Assembly (NCBI GenBank): GCA_018287875.1
Contig: JAGVVL010000027.1
Span: 992,001-1,056,000, forward strand
DNA length: 64,000 nt
Source of the DNA: Nigrospora sphaerica
Taxonomy: Eukaryota > Ascomycota > Sordariomycetes > Amphisphaeriales > Apiosporaceae
Direction: 5' to 3'
Notes under the pieces: generated by a model
Told to the model about the DNA's origin: nothing
What the model saw: only the letters and a program-made list of their open reading frames with translations
Databases searched by the model: none
Program-made: the position numbers and the translations under genes
Shown here: piece after piece, positions 45,701 to 56,919 of the stretch
How the letters are laid out: every line of letters begins with the position of its first letter
Position numbering within the stretch: position 1 is the stretch's first letter

Positions 45701-46114
45701 GTTGAAGTCTCCCACGAGGACTGTTCGTCTTGGCTGTGGGTCGGCATAGAGGGCTTCGATAGCTGGCAGGTCCGATCTGCTGGTGGACCCAGGGGGAGGC
45801 GAGTACACGCAGATAACCTTTATAGGCCCGTCTGGCAGCTGGATCGTGATGTCACACCTATCTGGCTGCGCCTTGTATGTCCACTGCGCTGGGGTGTACT
45901 TTTTGTTAATGTAAATGCATGCTCTGCCTCCCTTAGCAGCGTATAGGAGGTAGTACGGAGAGGATCTCGGGCAGTAGGTGGTCGGCGTATGTGGGTTTCT
46001 CCAAGGCTCTTGGATAGCTAGGACGTCATATTCTTCGTGGATAGCGTCGATTACCGGGATCTGTGCTTTCTTGCTTTTCTGTGTGTTCCAGTGTAGGATC
46101 CTTAGCGCTGTCAT
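42800..46114 (-). pseudogene. LINE copy 3 ORF2: endonuclease-RT, broken by an R3 insertion and a stop
   Basis: The endonuclease starts MTALRILHWNTQKSKKA, with catalytic AIQEPW, VGDFNVHHP, STIDLAWAT and AGSDHLP. The frame is cut at 45180/45060 by a 121-bp R3 element, after which it resumes in register. RT motifs SLDISGAFDSVDH and FADDTN are present. An in-frame TGA near 43187 replaces a CGA Arg codon seen in copy 2 (a C-to-T change). The frame then continues to the CCHC knuckle and the normal stop at 42800-42802. Confidence 0.92.
45055..45185 (+). mobile_element. R3 element, copy 3, inserted in LINE ORF2 with GCCAT duplication
   Basis: Element 45060-45180 (121 bp), ends TGATGCGT/ACGCATCA, flanked by GCCAT at 45055-45059 and 45181-45185. 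Removing the element and one GCCAT restores the LINE reading frame as seen in copy 2. Confidence 0.96.
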
Positions 46115-47469
46115 GGTCGAGCGTGGATGCTATCCAGTGTTGACTCCGGCGTTTCGATGTCCATGTCGTCTGTATCTTCGTGGGCTCTGCTGCGGGCTCT
46201 GCCAGTGCTTCTAGTACGGCAGCTGGTTGCTCGACGCTTCCGCGGCTGTACTGTCTGCCAGTCTTCGGCTGTTGGTTTAGGAGGTTCTTGCGAGGGCAGT
46301 GCGAACCCCTTCGGTCTCGTGACATAAGCAGCCTTGGCGATCTGGACCTGCTCCTGGCGGACTGGACACTCCTTAGACCACGCAGTGTGTGGTCCTCGGC
46401 ATGCTGGGCAGCAGTACCGGCTCTTATTCTCGGCTTCTGGGCATTCTTTGTCGTTGTGCTTTGTTGAAAAGCAGAGCCCGCACCTGCGTGCGTGGCGGCA
46501 GACACAGGCGATATGTCCATAACGGTAGCAGTGGTAGCATTGCTTAAGCTGGGCTCCTTCGGCGAAGGGTTCGCATGGATAGTAGCCATACTGCCAAATA
46601 AGGCCGTCTCGACATAGCTGTTCCGCTTGTTAAACCGTGGGTACTGCAATATATAGGGCCGTGACCTTCCTAGACGAGGTCTTGGCGTTGCGAGGGAGCT
46701 TGGCCTCCAGGACGTCGATAGGGCCGCCAGGCTGGTTCCGGAGTTGGACTTCTAGCTGCCCTTGGTTCGTCTCTATGGCCTCCTTGTTGATGCCATGGGC
46801 CACCACCAGGATCTTTCTCTTCTGGATAGAGGCGTTCTCTCCGAAGGCCTCGGTAGTCCAGGCCCAGTCGGTTTCCAGCTGTCGCTTCTCTTCTGCTGTC
46901 TTGCAGGTGATAGCATAGTCTCCGCTAGGAAGCTTCCGTGCAGCTATTGCCGTTTCTTTGCCTGTTGCTGCATTGACTTTCCGCACGATCTCTTCGTAGG
47001 TGCGGCCTTCAGTTCCTGCGGCCTTGACCGTTACCTCCCGTTCGTGTCGAGGAGGTAGAGTCTTGGCTACCTGGGGGGCCCTAGGCGTCGGGGAGGCGGT
47101 AAGGGCAGTAGCGGCTGCAGCGTACGTCTTAGGAGCTTTAATTTCCTTATAGATAGCTTGTAGCGTGTTCTCGATAGCATTGATACGTCTTTCGACGCTG
47201 GGCTGGCTGTTCGATTCCTTAGCCGCCATCTCTAGGACCGGAATGGCAGCTTGAACTGCTGCGGCTAACGCCGCAATGTTGACTTCACCAGCTAGGAAGC
47301 GTTTGAAGTCGTCTATAGTGCTGCGTATATCCTCTGGACTGCGTCCAGATGCTGTAATGCTGTCTGGCGATGGTGTTCTTGAGTCCGGAGGTGACGGCTC
47401 GGGGGGTGGGGCGGGCCTATGGCGGCTCCCACCACCCGCGCTTTGCCTCGAGGGTGGTGAATCGACCAT
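46111..47469 (-). pseudogene. LINE copy 3 ORF1 (gag-like, three zinc knuckles), one in-frame stop
   Basis: The best ATG (MVDSPPSRQ) is at 47469. A Pro-rich start precedes a coiled-coil-like Ala/Glu region and an RRM-like esterase-free domain. The frame meets TAA at 46630-46632 but continues in the same register with CYHCYRYGHIACVC, CGLCFSTKHNDKEC and CPACRGPHTAWSKEC, three CCHC-type knuckles that bind nucleic acid. It ends overlapping the ORF2 start by ATGA, the usual LINE arrangement. One nonsense codon therefore separates the RNA-binding domain. Confidence 0.85.
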
Positions 47470-48490
47470 TTCTAGGCTAAATGAAGCCCTAGGAACAGTT
47501 TCCGGGCTATCCGGTAGCTTATAGAGTCGCGGTTGTGAAGTTATCGCTGTGTGGGGTCGGTTTCGAAAAGGTTTTCCATTGTTTTTCCTAGGGGATAAGT
47601 GACGTGGCAAGCCTATGGAAACCACTCCGTGCCTTGTTGGCTCATCATTTCTTTGACCTTCCGGCTCGACATCCAGCCTTCCAGCCTCCTTTCTCTTCTC
47701 GTGTTCTCTGCCCCTTGTGTTGGACTGGGGCTCGTCGTAGTTAGGTGCTAGCCCTTTGGAGGCATCCTAATTCTTGTGTATTCCGGAGCCGTATATGGCT
47801 GCGCTAGGTTGTGCTGGTGTCGTTTGCCTGGTGGCTGCTGTTGGTGTTGTTTTTGTAGTTTTCTATCCCCGCTTTCTGCCTTCACGCCTCCTCTGTTAAG
47901 CCTCGCTAGGTGCCCCTCTTCTAGCGAAACGAAGAGCCCTCTTATGCCCTGGCCTGTGACTTGCCTCTCCCCCCTGCTCCCTTCGTGTGTGCTTGTCTTA
48001 TTTGGTCCTGGGGGCGTATGCCAGGGGCATAACCACCTCTACGTCTGACTGTTCGTCGCCTGGATCTGGTGTAGCTGGCCATCGCCGGTCGCGACAGCAC
48101 CACGCCTGCTCCCGGAAAGGCGGGCTGAAATTGAAATATCTCGTACTCTCGACGAACTTCTGGAACTTTGCGGGGTTCCGAACTGGCCGTCCCCAGTATG
48201 CTGTTCGGTCTGCCGAGCCGATCAGCTTGAGCCGATGGAACCTCGTAGGCCAGCTGCCCTCGCCCCATTCCGTGCCGTCCGGTCGTGCCTTCGGCCTCGG
48301 TGGCCGTGGCCACTTGTATTTCGTCTGCCTTGAGTGCCAGCATTGTATAAGGTGTCCAAACCCCTACGTGACGGCCCGGTTCGCCAATGATTACAAGAAT
48401 TGCCTTTTTGAATGGCACACCGCAAAATCTATAGAAATTTCGGTAGAGACGCTCTCTCGCGGCCAATACTGCAAACTATCAACATGAGTA

Positions 48491-49554
48491 ATAGACTGAC
48501 ATGGTGAAGACTGGGGTGAAGGGGAAAGATGATGTATTCATCCAGCCGACAACGAAGTGGCTGTCAGGGCAGGAAACTATCTATAGTGCGATATCCCAAC
48601 TAGGTAGGCGGGGTAGCAGGACCCCTCCTTCACAAGGATACCGCACCCTATTATCTGTCTACCTATCCCCGCCACGTATCATAGACATAAAGCCGACTAT
48701 ACCCAGTTACTTTTGACAACACCAAACAATACGCCACTCCCAACAAGCAGTACTTCTGCGAACAAAATCAATAATATTAGGATAGGATCCCCGCGGATGC
48801 TTCTCGCCTCCCTGGTGGTTGCGCCGCAAGGCAGTAGCCCAAACTTATCACATTGAATTATGGCTGTGTTATTCCGTCAGAAGGCTGATATAAGCCGGAA
48901 TCACGGATCAAACCTGCCGCGATCCTTCTTCTGCAAACACGTCCCAGTACTCTTGTAGTAAGGTCGGGTTTAAGGTTCACTTCTCTAGCCAATTGTTCTC
49001 TGACTCAGGCCGTCCTTCCTACTTCAAGAAGTATTGAAATTTCCCCCCTTTTATCTGCCGAGTTTTGATAATTGTGGCTCCATCGCGTATACCCTTAAAC
49101 CGGCCTTCGAACGCAGTCAGCAGATCCTTGCCTATATGGGTTTTAGGTTCCCGGGTGCAGGACTTGTCAGCTCATCGGACCAAAAAGTAGCGTTTCCGCC
49201 AACGAGACTTGGCCTCTGGGCGTACCTCAAGCATCCTCTGTGTGATGGCACGCATTCCAGGTAAACCGTAATTGGAAGGTGGTTTCTCCGTCGACCTCAG
49301 CACATTGAAGCTTAGTGTTAGGAAGTAAGTATTCGCGAAACACTGTAGGGCCAGAAGGAGAACAGGTTGGCCGAGCTTGATGAGGTAGTATTGCCGCGGG
49401 ACTCAAATTCAGTGGCCTTATTATCCAGTGCCTTTGATGGGATATTGGAAGGCTCGGAACCCTGACTCTTTTCGGACGTTTTGGTGGCGGAATTCCTCTC
49501 TCTTTATCACTGTCGCTTGTTACATGATCATCGGTTAGCTCGTCGGTTGCACGG
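48491..49554. other. spacer
   Basis: No supportable gene. A hairpin-like stretch at about 48600-48680 resembles 42245-42330 weakly. A short ORF at 49227-49571 (minus) has no motif I recognise. Confidence 0.35.
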
Positions 49555-49741
49555 TGATGCGTGGACGGCATCCTGGGTCCAGAACTGGAGGGGCAGGATA
49601 CTCATTTGGAGGGGTCCTGCCTAGCTGACTAGGCCTGATTTGGCAGATAGAGCACTCTATCTGCTGCCCCTCGCTGCCAGTCCTGGCAGAGAGGCACGCC
49701 TTCTTCTACACATCACTTTGACCCCATGCTTCACCTCATCA
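49555..49741 (+). mobile_element. R2 element, copy 3
   Basis: 187 bp, ends TGATGCGT and CCTCATCA; directly abuts R1 copy 3 with one base between them. Confidence 0.85.
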
Positions 49742-49742
49742 C

Positions 49743-49955
49743 TGTCACGGTTCAAGGAACGAGGGATCTGTTGATGACCCAAGGGTTCTATTGAGATGCG
49801 AAAACTACAGGTGAAGAGGGAAAGAAGAGGAACAAGCTCCTCTCAGTCACTGTTTGGCAGGAATATATCCAGCCAGCGGCGGTACGTACCGCCAGGCAGC
49901 GGTAAGTCGTCCATGCGTTCCCATGCCCTTGTACCTATGTACCCATGCCGGAACA
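49743..49955 (+). mobile_element. R1 element, copy 3
   Basis: 213 bp, ends TGTCACGG and CCGGAACA; about 95% identical by eye to 24799-25014. Confidence 0.88.
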
Positions 49956-50935
49956 CTGAGTGCCTACGTCAGATGGTTAATACACTAAAAATGCAGGACC
50001 TTTACATTCGCAAATTAGTTCTTATTTGAGGTGAAGTGATGGGCATAACTAGGTTGAATTATGCCACTAAATCATTACGGAGGCTTTTCTTTCTGGCACA
50101 GCAGTTGGTCTGGACGTGTTAGCAGGAAGTAATAACTGTCATCATTCGAAATAGGAAAAACAGGATAAGCAGCCAAGTGACTACCGCTAAGTGGGTGGGT
50201 TATGGAGACGGTTAGATCAAAAAGATACCAATAGAATCGATATATTGGGTATCCGGTGCACAAGTATATAGAGTCTGGTATGCTAGATGTTCCCAGGGAG
50301 GCGGAAATCTGTCCCAGTACCGCGATAATACATCCAGTCCAGCCTATTTCAAAATCGGCAAGATGATTGAGAGCTTTCTGGCGTATTATTGCTCGGCGGC
50401 CTTACCGCGCTAGTTAGAAAGTTCCGATTATACGCTGTCTCACGCGGACAAAAGACGTTTCAACTTCCTTCTTCTCATCTGCACCGGCCTTGCACTCTAT
50501 GTCAATCGCCTCTATGGAACCAATCGTGCGGAAGGTGTTGGACTAGCTGTAATTTAGTAAAGTTTAGTAGAGACAATGATCCCAGGGTTAGGACTGTTTC
50601 ATCCATTTGCCTACCACCTATGCAGCCGGGAACGCGGCCTGCGTTCTTCGCTTTTAGGTGCGCCGCTAAGCCGCGCTAGCCGTCAGCACGGGCTAGTGTG
50701 GCCTATGTTCTTTGCCCTAGATTCTTCGCGTCCTATTGGGCGACAACCCCAGACCCCCCAGCACGGCGCCCCGCCCTAGCACGACGGCTGAGGCGGCGCA
50801 GCCCGTACGGCGCCCCCCGACGACCACCCCATTCGAAGCCCCCCCGGTGCGAAGCGAACCTCCGTACAACCACGCCCCCACACCATCCTTGCCTTGCCTC
50901 GTACGGCGGTGGCGCTATAAAAAAGTGAAAGGCGG
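49956..50935. other. spacer left of the large inverted repeat
   Basis: No gene seen. 50640-50920 is a strikingly C-rich island in AT-rich surroundings, without a recognised feature. Confidence 0.4.
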
Positions 50936-53424
50936 TGATACACATATTGACTAGCAACCGTGTAGGGTGTCAATTGAGTATAGAAGAAGGATGTCCTTCT
51001 AACTATGAATATGGAAAATAGAAGGACATTTATACCGGCTATCTAATCAGGAAGCCTCTTGATTAGATCACCAGATAACATCTGTCCTCCTCGACGTTGC
51101 ATAATATCACGGGGTCCGCCTTAAGACTTCACGTATCACTAAGTTTAAGTGCGCTACTTAGGCATTAGTCTATAAAATTTCGTGAAATGGTGAACTTCTT
51201 ATAGGCGAGGTAAATGTTTTATAATACTCGCTACGGTAATGACTGTATTTGAACCAGAAACTCCTAGTTGTTTCCTCGCCGATGCCACTAAACCACCGTA
51301 TCAACCAGCCGAGTTAAGGATCTAAGCCACAGTAGGCGTCTTCCCAGTAAGCTCTTTATGCCTTATTACAGTGTTCTTAGTCGCATGCGTTGGCTGGTGG
51401 TGATAGTGTCGCCGACTCTTGGGCTGGTAGCTTGTTTGCCAACCCTGTGACATCTAGATGCAAAGTATTTGGCCAGGTCTCTCCTGGCACCCTACAGCTT
51501 ATTTTAAGTAAAAATCCATTAATGGTAAAGGTATCTGCTTACTTCCTTGAAACTTATGGCCAACGCCGTCGGTCCAATAGGCACAAGTGCTTCCCAAGCG
51601 ATCTGTCCGTTATCGTGATAGGTACAGGCTTCGTGTACGAGAACTATAAAGTACTCAGTAACTGCCTCGTGATTTAGCTTTACGGAAGAAAAGATACTTA
51701 CTTCCGTTAATAGTTAACATGCTGTTGTTTGCAATCCAGTTTCCGGCTGCATCCTTTGCCCAAGCATGGGTCCCTGCACAGAAAGAGAGGGCGGTAGCGA
51801 CGATGGTGAGAGAGACACGCATTGTATTCGATAGATGAAAGAAGCTTGAAGTTAAGAGTTTTTATGTCGGTTTAAATCTATGAGCAGAGAAGAGTGTGAT
51901 GAATGAGGAGAGAACTAGGCACCGTTCATTAAGAGGCAAAGCGCCTTTATATACTATTTAGTACCTACTCTAATAAGTACAGGCGCCCTTTAACGTTAAA
52001 TTATTAGGTAACACTCACTTAACTTCAGAGCTTTTACACCTTATAAAGAGCCTAACTTTCCGATTAGGAAAGTCATATGCAGTGTACTTATGTTTGACCC
52101 TAATTGATGACAGCATTATACGCGAATGCAGTTTTCGTTTATAGCTTGCACCTACTTAAAAGTAGGAGGAATGGGAAGCTTAGCCCTAGATAACCGTTCT
52201 AGGCAGGTGATGTATGTCACTTAAGGAGGGGGGAGGGAAGACGAGAGATTAGCCTGTCACACGGGATATCGTGGGCATATACAGCCTCTTGAGAATAAGA
52301 TCCAGCAACAGCTGGGTCCCCTACCCTTTCTTGTGTTGGTAGGTGTAAGGTGAGAATTAAGGTCTACGTTCTAGCACGTCGCTCATCTTCTATTTACACT
52401 TCCACCTCGTGCCATATGAATAATCCATTGATATCAAAACACGTGTAAGTCTTTGCATATAACTCCGCCGTAGTAAAGTAGCTTTTCTATATGGTAGAGA
52501 CTTCCTTTTAATAAAGGATGCGCACTTTATATAATGATTACAGAGAATTTTATAAATATTCCCAGTCTAAAAGATGTTTAATAACTAAAATAACGCTTAT
52601 GTGAATGCTGTGAAGAGTTAAGCATTCTAATGCGTGGACATGGAGTAGACTTTTAGAATACATCATCCTCTTTTACACCACACCGGGTCCACACTATATC
52701 ACACTTCCTACCCCTGGTTAATATCATTCGGAATGCAGTGAGCAACACACATTGTACTGGTGTGTCTAAGCCAATCGCTTATGCATAAGCTTACATACAT
52801 ACGTACCTGCCCTTAAGGGTAAGGCCTCAAAATGAATCTACCGTGTGAATAGAAGGACTAAGAATACTTCATCTTATGAAAGGATAACAAAATACCTACG
52901 CAGAGTTCTAGAACTGCCCTGAACTGGCCTTATAAAGACGCTAACGAGAGCAACGAGAGTAACGCTTTTATATATCGTCTGTTAAGATTATTGATCTATA
53001 TAGTGGTCTCTTATAATATGAAACATTACTAACGCTAAGTACGAAGTGTGGAAGCTAAAAACTAGGAATGTCACCAGGTGGAGAAGGGGTGATAGATGAA
53101 CACGTAGCGCTGACTGCAGACTGACATCAGCTGATGTTACGACCAGCAGGTCGGCCCCCTGTAATGTAGCGCTTATGGTGTAGAATCGGGGAGAATGATC
53201 AATCCGCAGCTGGAGATGCAGCGGCTTAGCCAGGCGGTCCTATACGGTCAGCGCCTACTCTAGGCCCGTGCACTTCATAGAGTACTGGAGTCATGGATGA
53301 ACAGACAGATGTATAAATCAACAAACCAGTCTTAATGAAGCAGAGAATCCACGGGAAACGGGGGGTTGTATTAATGAACCAAGTTAAAGAATGAAATAGG
53401 ATGTTGTGAAGAAAACACGTTAGA
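50936..53424 (+). repeat. left arm of a 2.49-kb near-perfect inverted repeat
   Basis: Every stretch I compared matches the reverse complement of 54421-56910 except scattered 1-2-base indels in homopolymer runs and a substitution near the outer tip. The arm is AT-rich. It contains the frameshifted secreted-protein copy and a diverged R3-like sequence (about 52240-52334). Outer ends read TGATAC...GTATCA across the palindrome. Confidence 0.96.
51454..51822 (-). pseudogene. small secreted protein, left-arm copy, frameshifted
   Basis: Mirror image of the gene at 56023-56392 with the same ATG, signal peptide and splice sites. In exon 2 the G run has three bases (51593-51595) where the right copy has four, shifting the frame after ...GQIAW. 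Either a real one-base deletion or an error in a homopolymer. Confidence 0.85.
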
Positions 53425-54420
53425 CGCCACACGTGACCATAATGGATGCAATCAAAGAGATTTATCGTGAATCCGAATAACGGAACCCCGTTGTCGCCCA
53501 AACGATCAGGCTCCCTTCCCAGCGCGAAAATCGTAAGCCATGGTGAAGCTGAAGACGACAAAACTTCCGCCGGCGCTTAAGCACGGCATGCCGTCACGCT
53601 CGTGTCATGCGCCGTGGCGCGTTTCGCCATCGAACAGTACTACTAGGCTTGACGTTCGGCGTTCGTATCGGCAAGTCGCCTTGCCGGGTGGATGTGCGCT
53701 AGGCAGGGTGTCGGAGACGTGGGTGTCTAGTAGGCACCAACGGCTGAATGCGTTCTTACTTTACCCGTATTGATTCGTCCCTTCGTCCCTAGACCGTCTC
53801 CACCGCTCTACGCGTTTCTCGACGTGTTATGCCCACTCCTTTACCCGATCTTCTCCATGAAGAGCCCAGTCCCGGACCCCCCCAGCCTATGCTGCTCCCA
53901 TTCCCGTAGGAGAGCTTTTACAGAATGGACTCCGCTTTAAGGGACCAAAACAACCCACTTCAAGTGCCTGGAGTAGATGCGATGAGTTTGGAGGTATAGA
54001 GACCGTGATGATGTTCTTCTCTTTGCAGAAAGCCTGGAATTCGGCGAAATGTGGCATTCATGCCCGTCGATCACTAACATCCGATATATGCCTTTTGTGC
54101 GCGCGGCACTGTGTTTATCGGAATGCCAAATCCAGTCCAGGACTCTATCGTTATCGGTCCATCCATTCGGGGTTGGTTTGGTTACCCAGTCGCGTGGTAA
54201 AGTATTGTCGGCGTACCACTTCATGAGATAGTTCTTGCCCTTCACTGCTACGAATAGCGGGACACACCAACCGTCCGCACAGACGCCCTGGATCACGGTA
54301 GCTAATTCCCGATTTTCAGACTGGACCTTCTTTCGTTTCCCGTCGCGATCGGCACCCTTAATAACCATCGAGGAAGCGATCTGGCACATCATGATGCCGG
54401 TCTCGTCGAAGTCGTGAGGA
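53425..54420. other. 996-bp spacer between the inverted-repeat arms
   Basis: GC-richer than the arms; contains the Fot1-like transposase fragment in its right half. The left half (53425-53900) has no recognised feature. Confidence 0.9.
53930..54420 (-). pseudogene. Fot1/pogo-type DDE transposase fragment with frameshift
   Basis: On the minus strand the frame begins at the arm boundary with DFDETGIMM (first catalytic Asp). It runs through the typical SENRELATVIQGVCADG and VPLFVAVKGKNYLMKWYAD to VIDGHECHIS (second Asp). A one-base shift near 54060 is then needed to continue EFQAFCKEKNIITV and PPNSSHLLQALEVGCFGPLK, where the third Asp has become Glu. The N-terminal DNA-binding part is absent, cut off exactly at the right arm. 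It differs in sequence from the Fot element at 33216. Confidence 0.85.
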
Positions 54421-55891
54421 TCTAACGTGTTTTCTTCACAACATCCTATTTCATTCTTTAACTTGGTTCATTAATACAACCCCCCGTTTCCCGTGGATTC
54501 TCTGCTTCATTAAGACTGGTTTGTTGATTTATACATCTGTCTGTTCATCCATGACTCCAGTACTCTATGAAGTGCACGGGCCTAGAGTAGGCGCTGACCG
54601 TATAGGACCGCCTGGCTAAGCCGCTGCATCTCCAGCTGCGGATTGATCATTCTCCCCGATTCTACACCATAAGCGCTACATTACAGGGGGCCGACCTGCT
54701 GGTCGTAACATCAGCTGATGTCAGTCTGCAGTCAGCGCTACGTGTTCATCTATCACCCCTTCTCCACCTGGTGACATTCCTAGTTTTTAGCTTCCACACT
54801 TCGTACTTAGCGTTAGTAATGTTTCATATTATAAGAGACCACTATATAGATCAATAATCTTAACAGACGATATATAAAAAGCGTTACTCTCGTTGCTCTC
54901 GTTAGCGTCTTTATAAGGCCAGTTCAGGGCAGTTCTAGAACTCTGCGTAGGTATTTTGTTATCCTTTCATAAGATGAAGTATTCTTAGTCCTTCTATTCA
55001 CACGGTAGATTCATTTTGAGGCCTTACCCTTAAGGGCAGGTACGTATGTATGTAAGCTTATGCATAAGCGATTGGCTTAGACACACCAGTACAATGTGTG
55101 TTGCTCACTGCATTCCGAATGATATTAACCAGGGGTAGGAAGTGTGATATAGTGTGGACCCGGGTGTGGTGTAAAAGAGGATGATGTATTCTAAAAGTCT
55201 ACTCCATGTCCACGCATTAGAATGCTTAACTCTTCACAGCATTCACATAAGCGTTATTTTAGTTATTAAACATCTTTTAGACTGGGAATATTTATAAAAT
55301 TCTCTGTAATCATTATATAAAGTGCGCATCCTTTATTAAAAGGAAGTCTCTACCATATAGAAAAGCTACTTTACTACGGCGGAGTTATATGCAAAGACTT
55401 ACACGTGTTTTGATATCAATGGATTATTCATATGGCACGAGGTGGAAGTGTAAATAGAAGATGAGCGACGTGCTAGAACGTAGACCTTAATTCTCACCTT
55501 ACACCTACCAACACAAGAAAGGGTAGGGGACCCAGCTGTTGCTGGATCTTATTCTCAAGAGGCTGTATATGCCCACGATATCCCGTGTGACAGGCTAATC
55601 TCTCGTCTTCCTCCCCCTCCTTAAGTGACATACATCACCTGCCTAGAACGGTTATCTAGGGCTAAGCTTCCCATTCCTCCTACTTTTAAGTAGGTGCAAG
55701 CTATAAACGAAAACTGCATTCGCGTATAATGCTGTCATCAATTAGGGTCAAACATAAGTACACTGCATATGACTTTCCTAATCGGAAAGTTAGGCTCTTT
55801 ATAAGGTGTAAAAGCTCTGAAGTTAAGTGAGTGTTACCTAATAATTTAACGTTAAAGGGCGCCTGTACTTATTAGAGTAGGTACTAAATAG

Positions 55892-55900
55892 TATATAAAG
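55892..55900 (+). promoter_or_regulatory. TATA box of the secreted-protein gene
   Basis: tatataaag lies 123 bp upstream of the ATG at 56023, followed by a CT-rich leader; a matching copy exists in the left arm. Confidence 0.6.
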
Positions 55901-56022
55901 GCGCTTTGCCTCTTAATGAACGGTGCCTAGTTCTCTCCTCATTCATCACACTCTTCTCTGCTCATAGATTTAAACCGACATAAAAACTCTTAACTTCAAG
56001 CTTCTTTCATCTATCGAATACA

Positions 56023-56392
56023 ATGCGTGTCTCTCTCACCATCGTCGCTACCGCCCTCTCTTTCTGTGCAGGGACCCATGCTTGGGCAAAGGATGCAGCC
56101 GGAAACTGGATTGCAAACAACAGCATGTTAACTATTAACGGAAGTAAGTATCTTTTCTTCCGTAAAGCTAAATCACGAGGCAGTTACTGAGTACTTTATA
56201 GTTCTCGTACACGAAGCCTGTACCTATCACGATAACGGACAGATCGCTTGGGGAAGCACTTGTGCCTATTGGACCGACGGCGTTGGCCATAAGTTTCAAG
56301 GAAGTAAGCAGATACCTTTACCATTAATGGATTTTTACTTAAAATAAGCTGTAGGGTGCCAGGAGAGACCTGGCCAAATACTTTGCATCTAG
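56023..56392 (+). CDS. small secreted cysteine-rich protein (candidate effector), right-arm copy
   Basis: Three exons, 56023-56143, 56202-56303 and 56349-56392, both introns phase 1 and GT-AG (58 and 45 bp), give 88 aa. A signal peptide (MRVSLTIVATALSFCAGTHA) is followed by a short mature chain of about 68 residues. Four mature cysteines occur in the contexts EACTYH, GSTCAYW, TVGCQERP and ILCI. No known domain is recognised. Size, signal, cysteines and a transposon-rich location fit the general profile of plant-associated fungal effectors, which is inference. A strong TATA box precedes it. The short second intron is the least certain part of the model. Confidence 0.75.
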
Positions 56393-56919
56393 ATGTCACA
56401 GGGTTGGCAAACAAGCTACCAGCCCAAGAGTCGGCGACACTATCACCACCAGCCAACGCATGCGACTAAGAACACTGTAATAAGGCATAAAGAGCTTACT
56501 GGGAAGACGCCTACTGTGGCTTAGATCCTTAACTCGGCTGGTTGATACGGTGGTTTAGTGGCATCGGCGAGGAAACAACTAGGAGTTTCTGGTTCAAATA
56601 CAGTCATTACCGTAGCGAGTATTATAAAACATTTACCTCGCCTATAAGAAGTTCACCATTTCACGAAATTTTATAGACTAATGCCTAAGTAGCGCACTTA
56701 AACTTAGTGATACGTGAAGTCTTAAGGCGGACCCCGTGATATTATGCAACGTCGAGGAGGACAGATGTTATCTGGTGATCTAATCAAGAGGCTTCCTGAT
56801 TAGATAGCCGGTATAAATGTCCTTCTATTTTCCATATTCATAGTTAGAAGGACATCCTTCTTCTATACTCAATTGACACCCTACACGGTTGCTAGTCAAT
56901 ATGCGTATCAAATGGTAGC

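Larger units (their letters stand above)
42610..48490 (-). mobile_element. near-full-length Tad-like LINE, copy 3
   Basis: Read on the minus strand it has a 5' UTR (right end uncertain, about 47.6-48.5 kb), ORF1 with zinc knuckles, ORF2 with endonuclease and RT, a 3' UTR and an (AAT)n tail at 42610-42624. ORF1 and ORF2 overlap at ATGA. It is interrupted by an R3 element and carries nonsense changes. It is the only copy in the window with ORF1. The left boundary is firm (tail); no target duplicate was found at the right. Confidence 0.88.
54421..56910 (-). repeat. right arm of the 2.49-kb inverted repeat
   Basis: 2,490 bp, reverse complement of 50936-53424, one base longer. It carries the open copy of the secreted-protein gene and an R3-like relic at about 55512-55606. 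Confidence 0.96.

Noticed and set aside
50640..50930. C-rich island as rDNA or a coding exon
   Set aside because: No conserved rRNA motif and no splice-compatible frame; the proline/arginine-rich frames on both strands look like composition effects.
51390..51677. 95-aa reading frame starting MAGGDSVADSW, also mirrored at 56196-56456
   Set aside because: It lies antisense to exons 2-3 of the secreted protein; the two copies diverge after the one-base indel, and the sense strand has signal peptide and splice sites.
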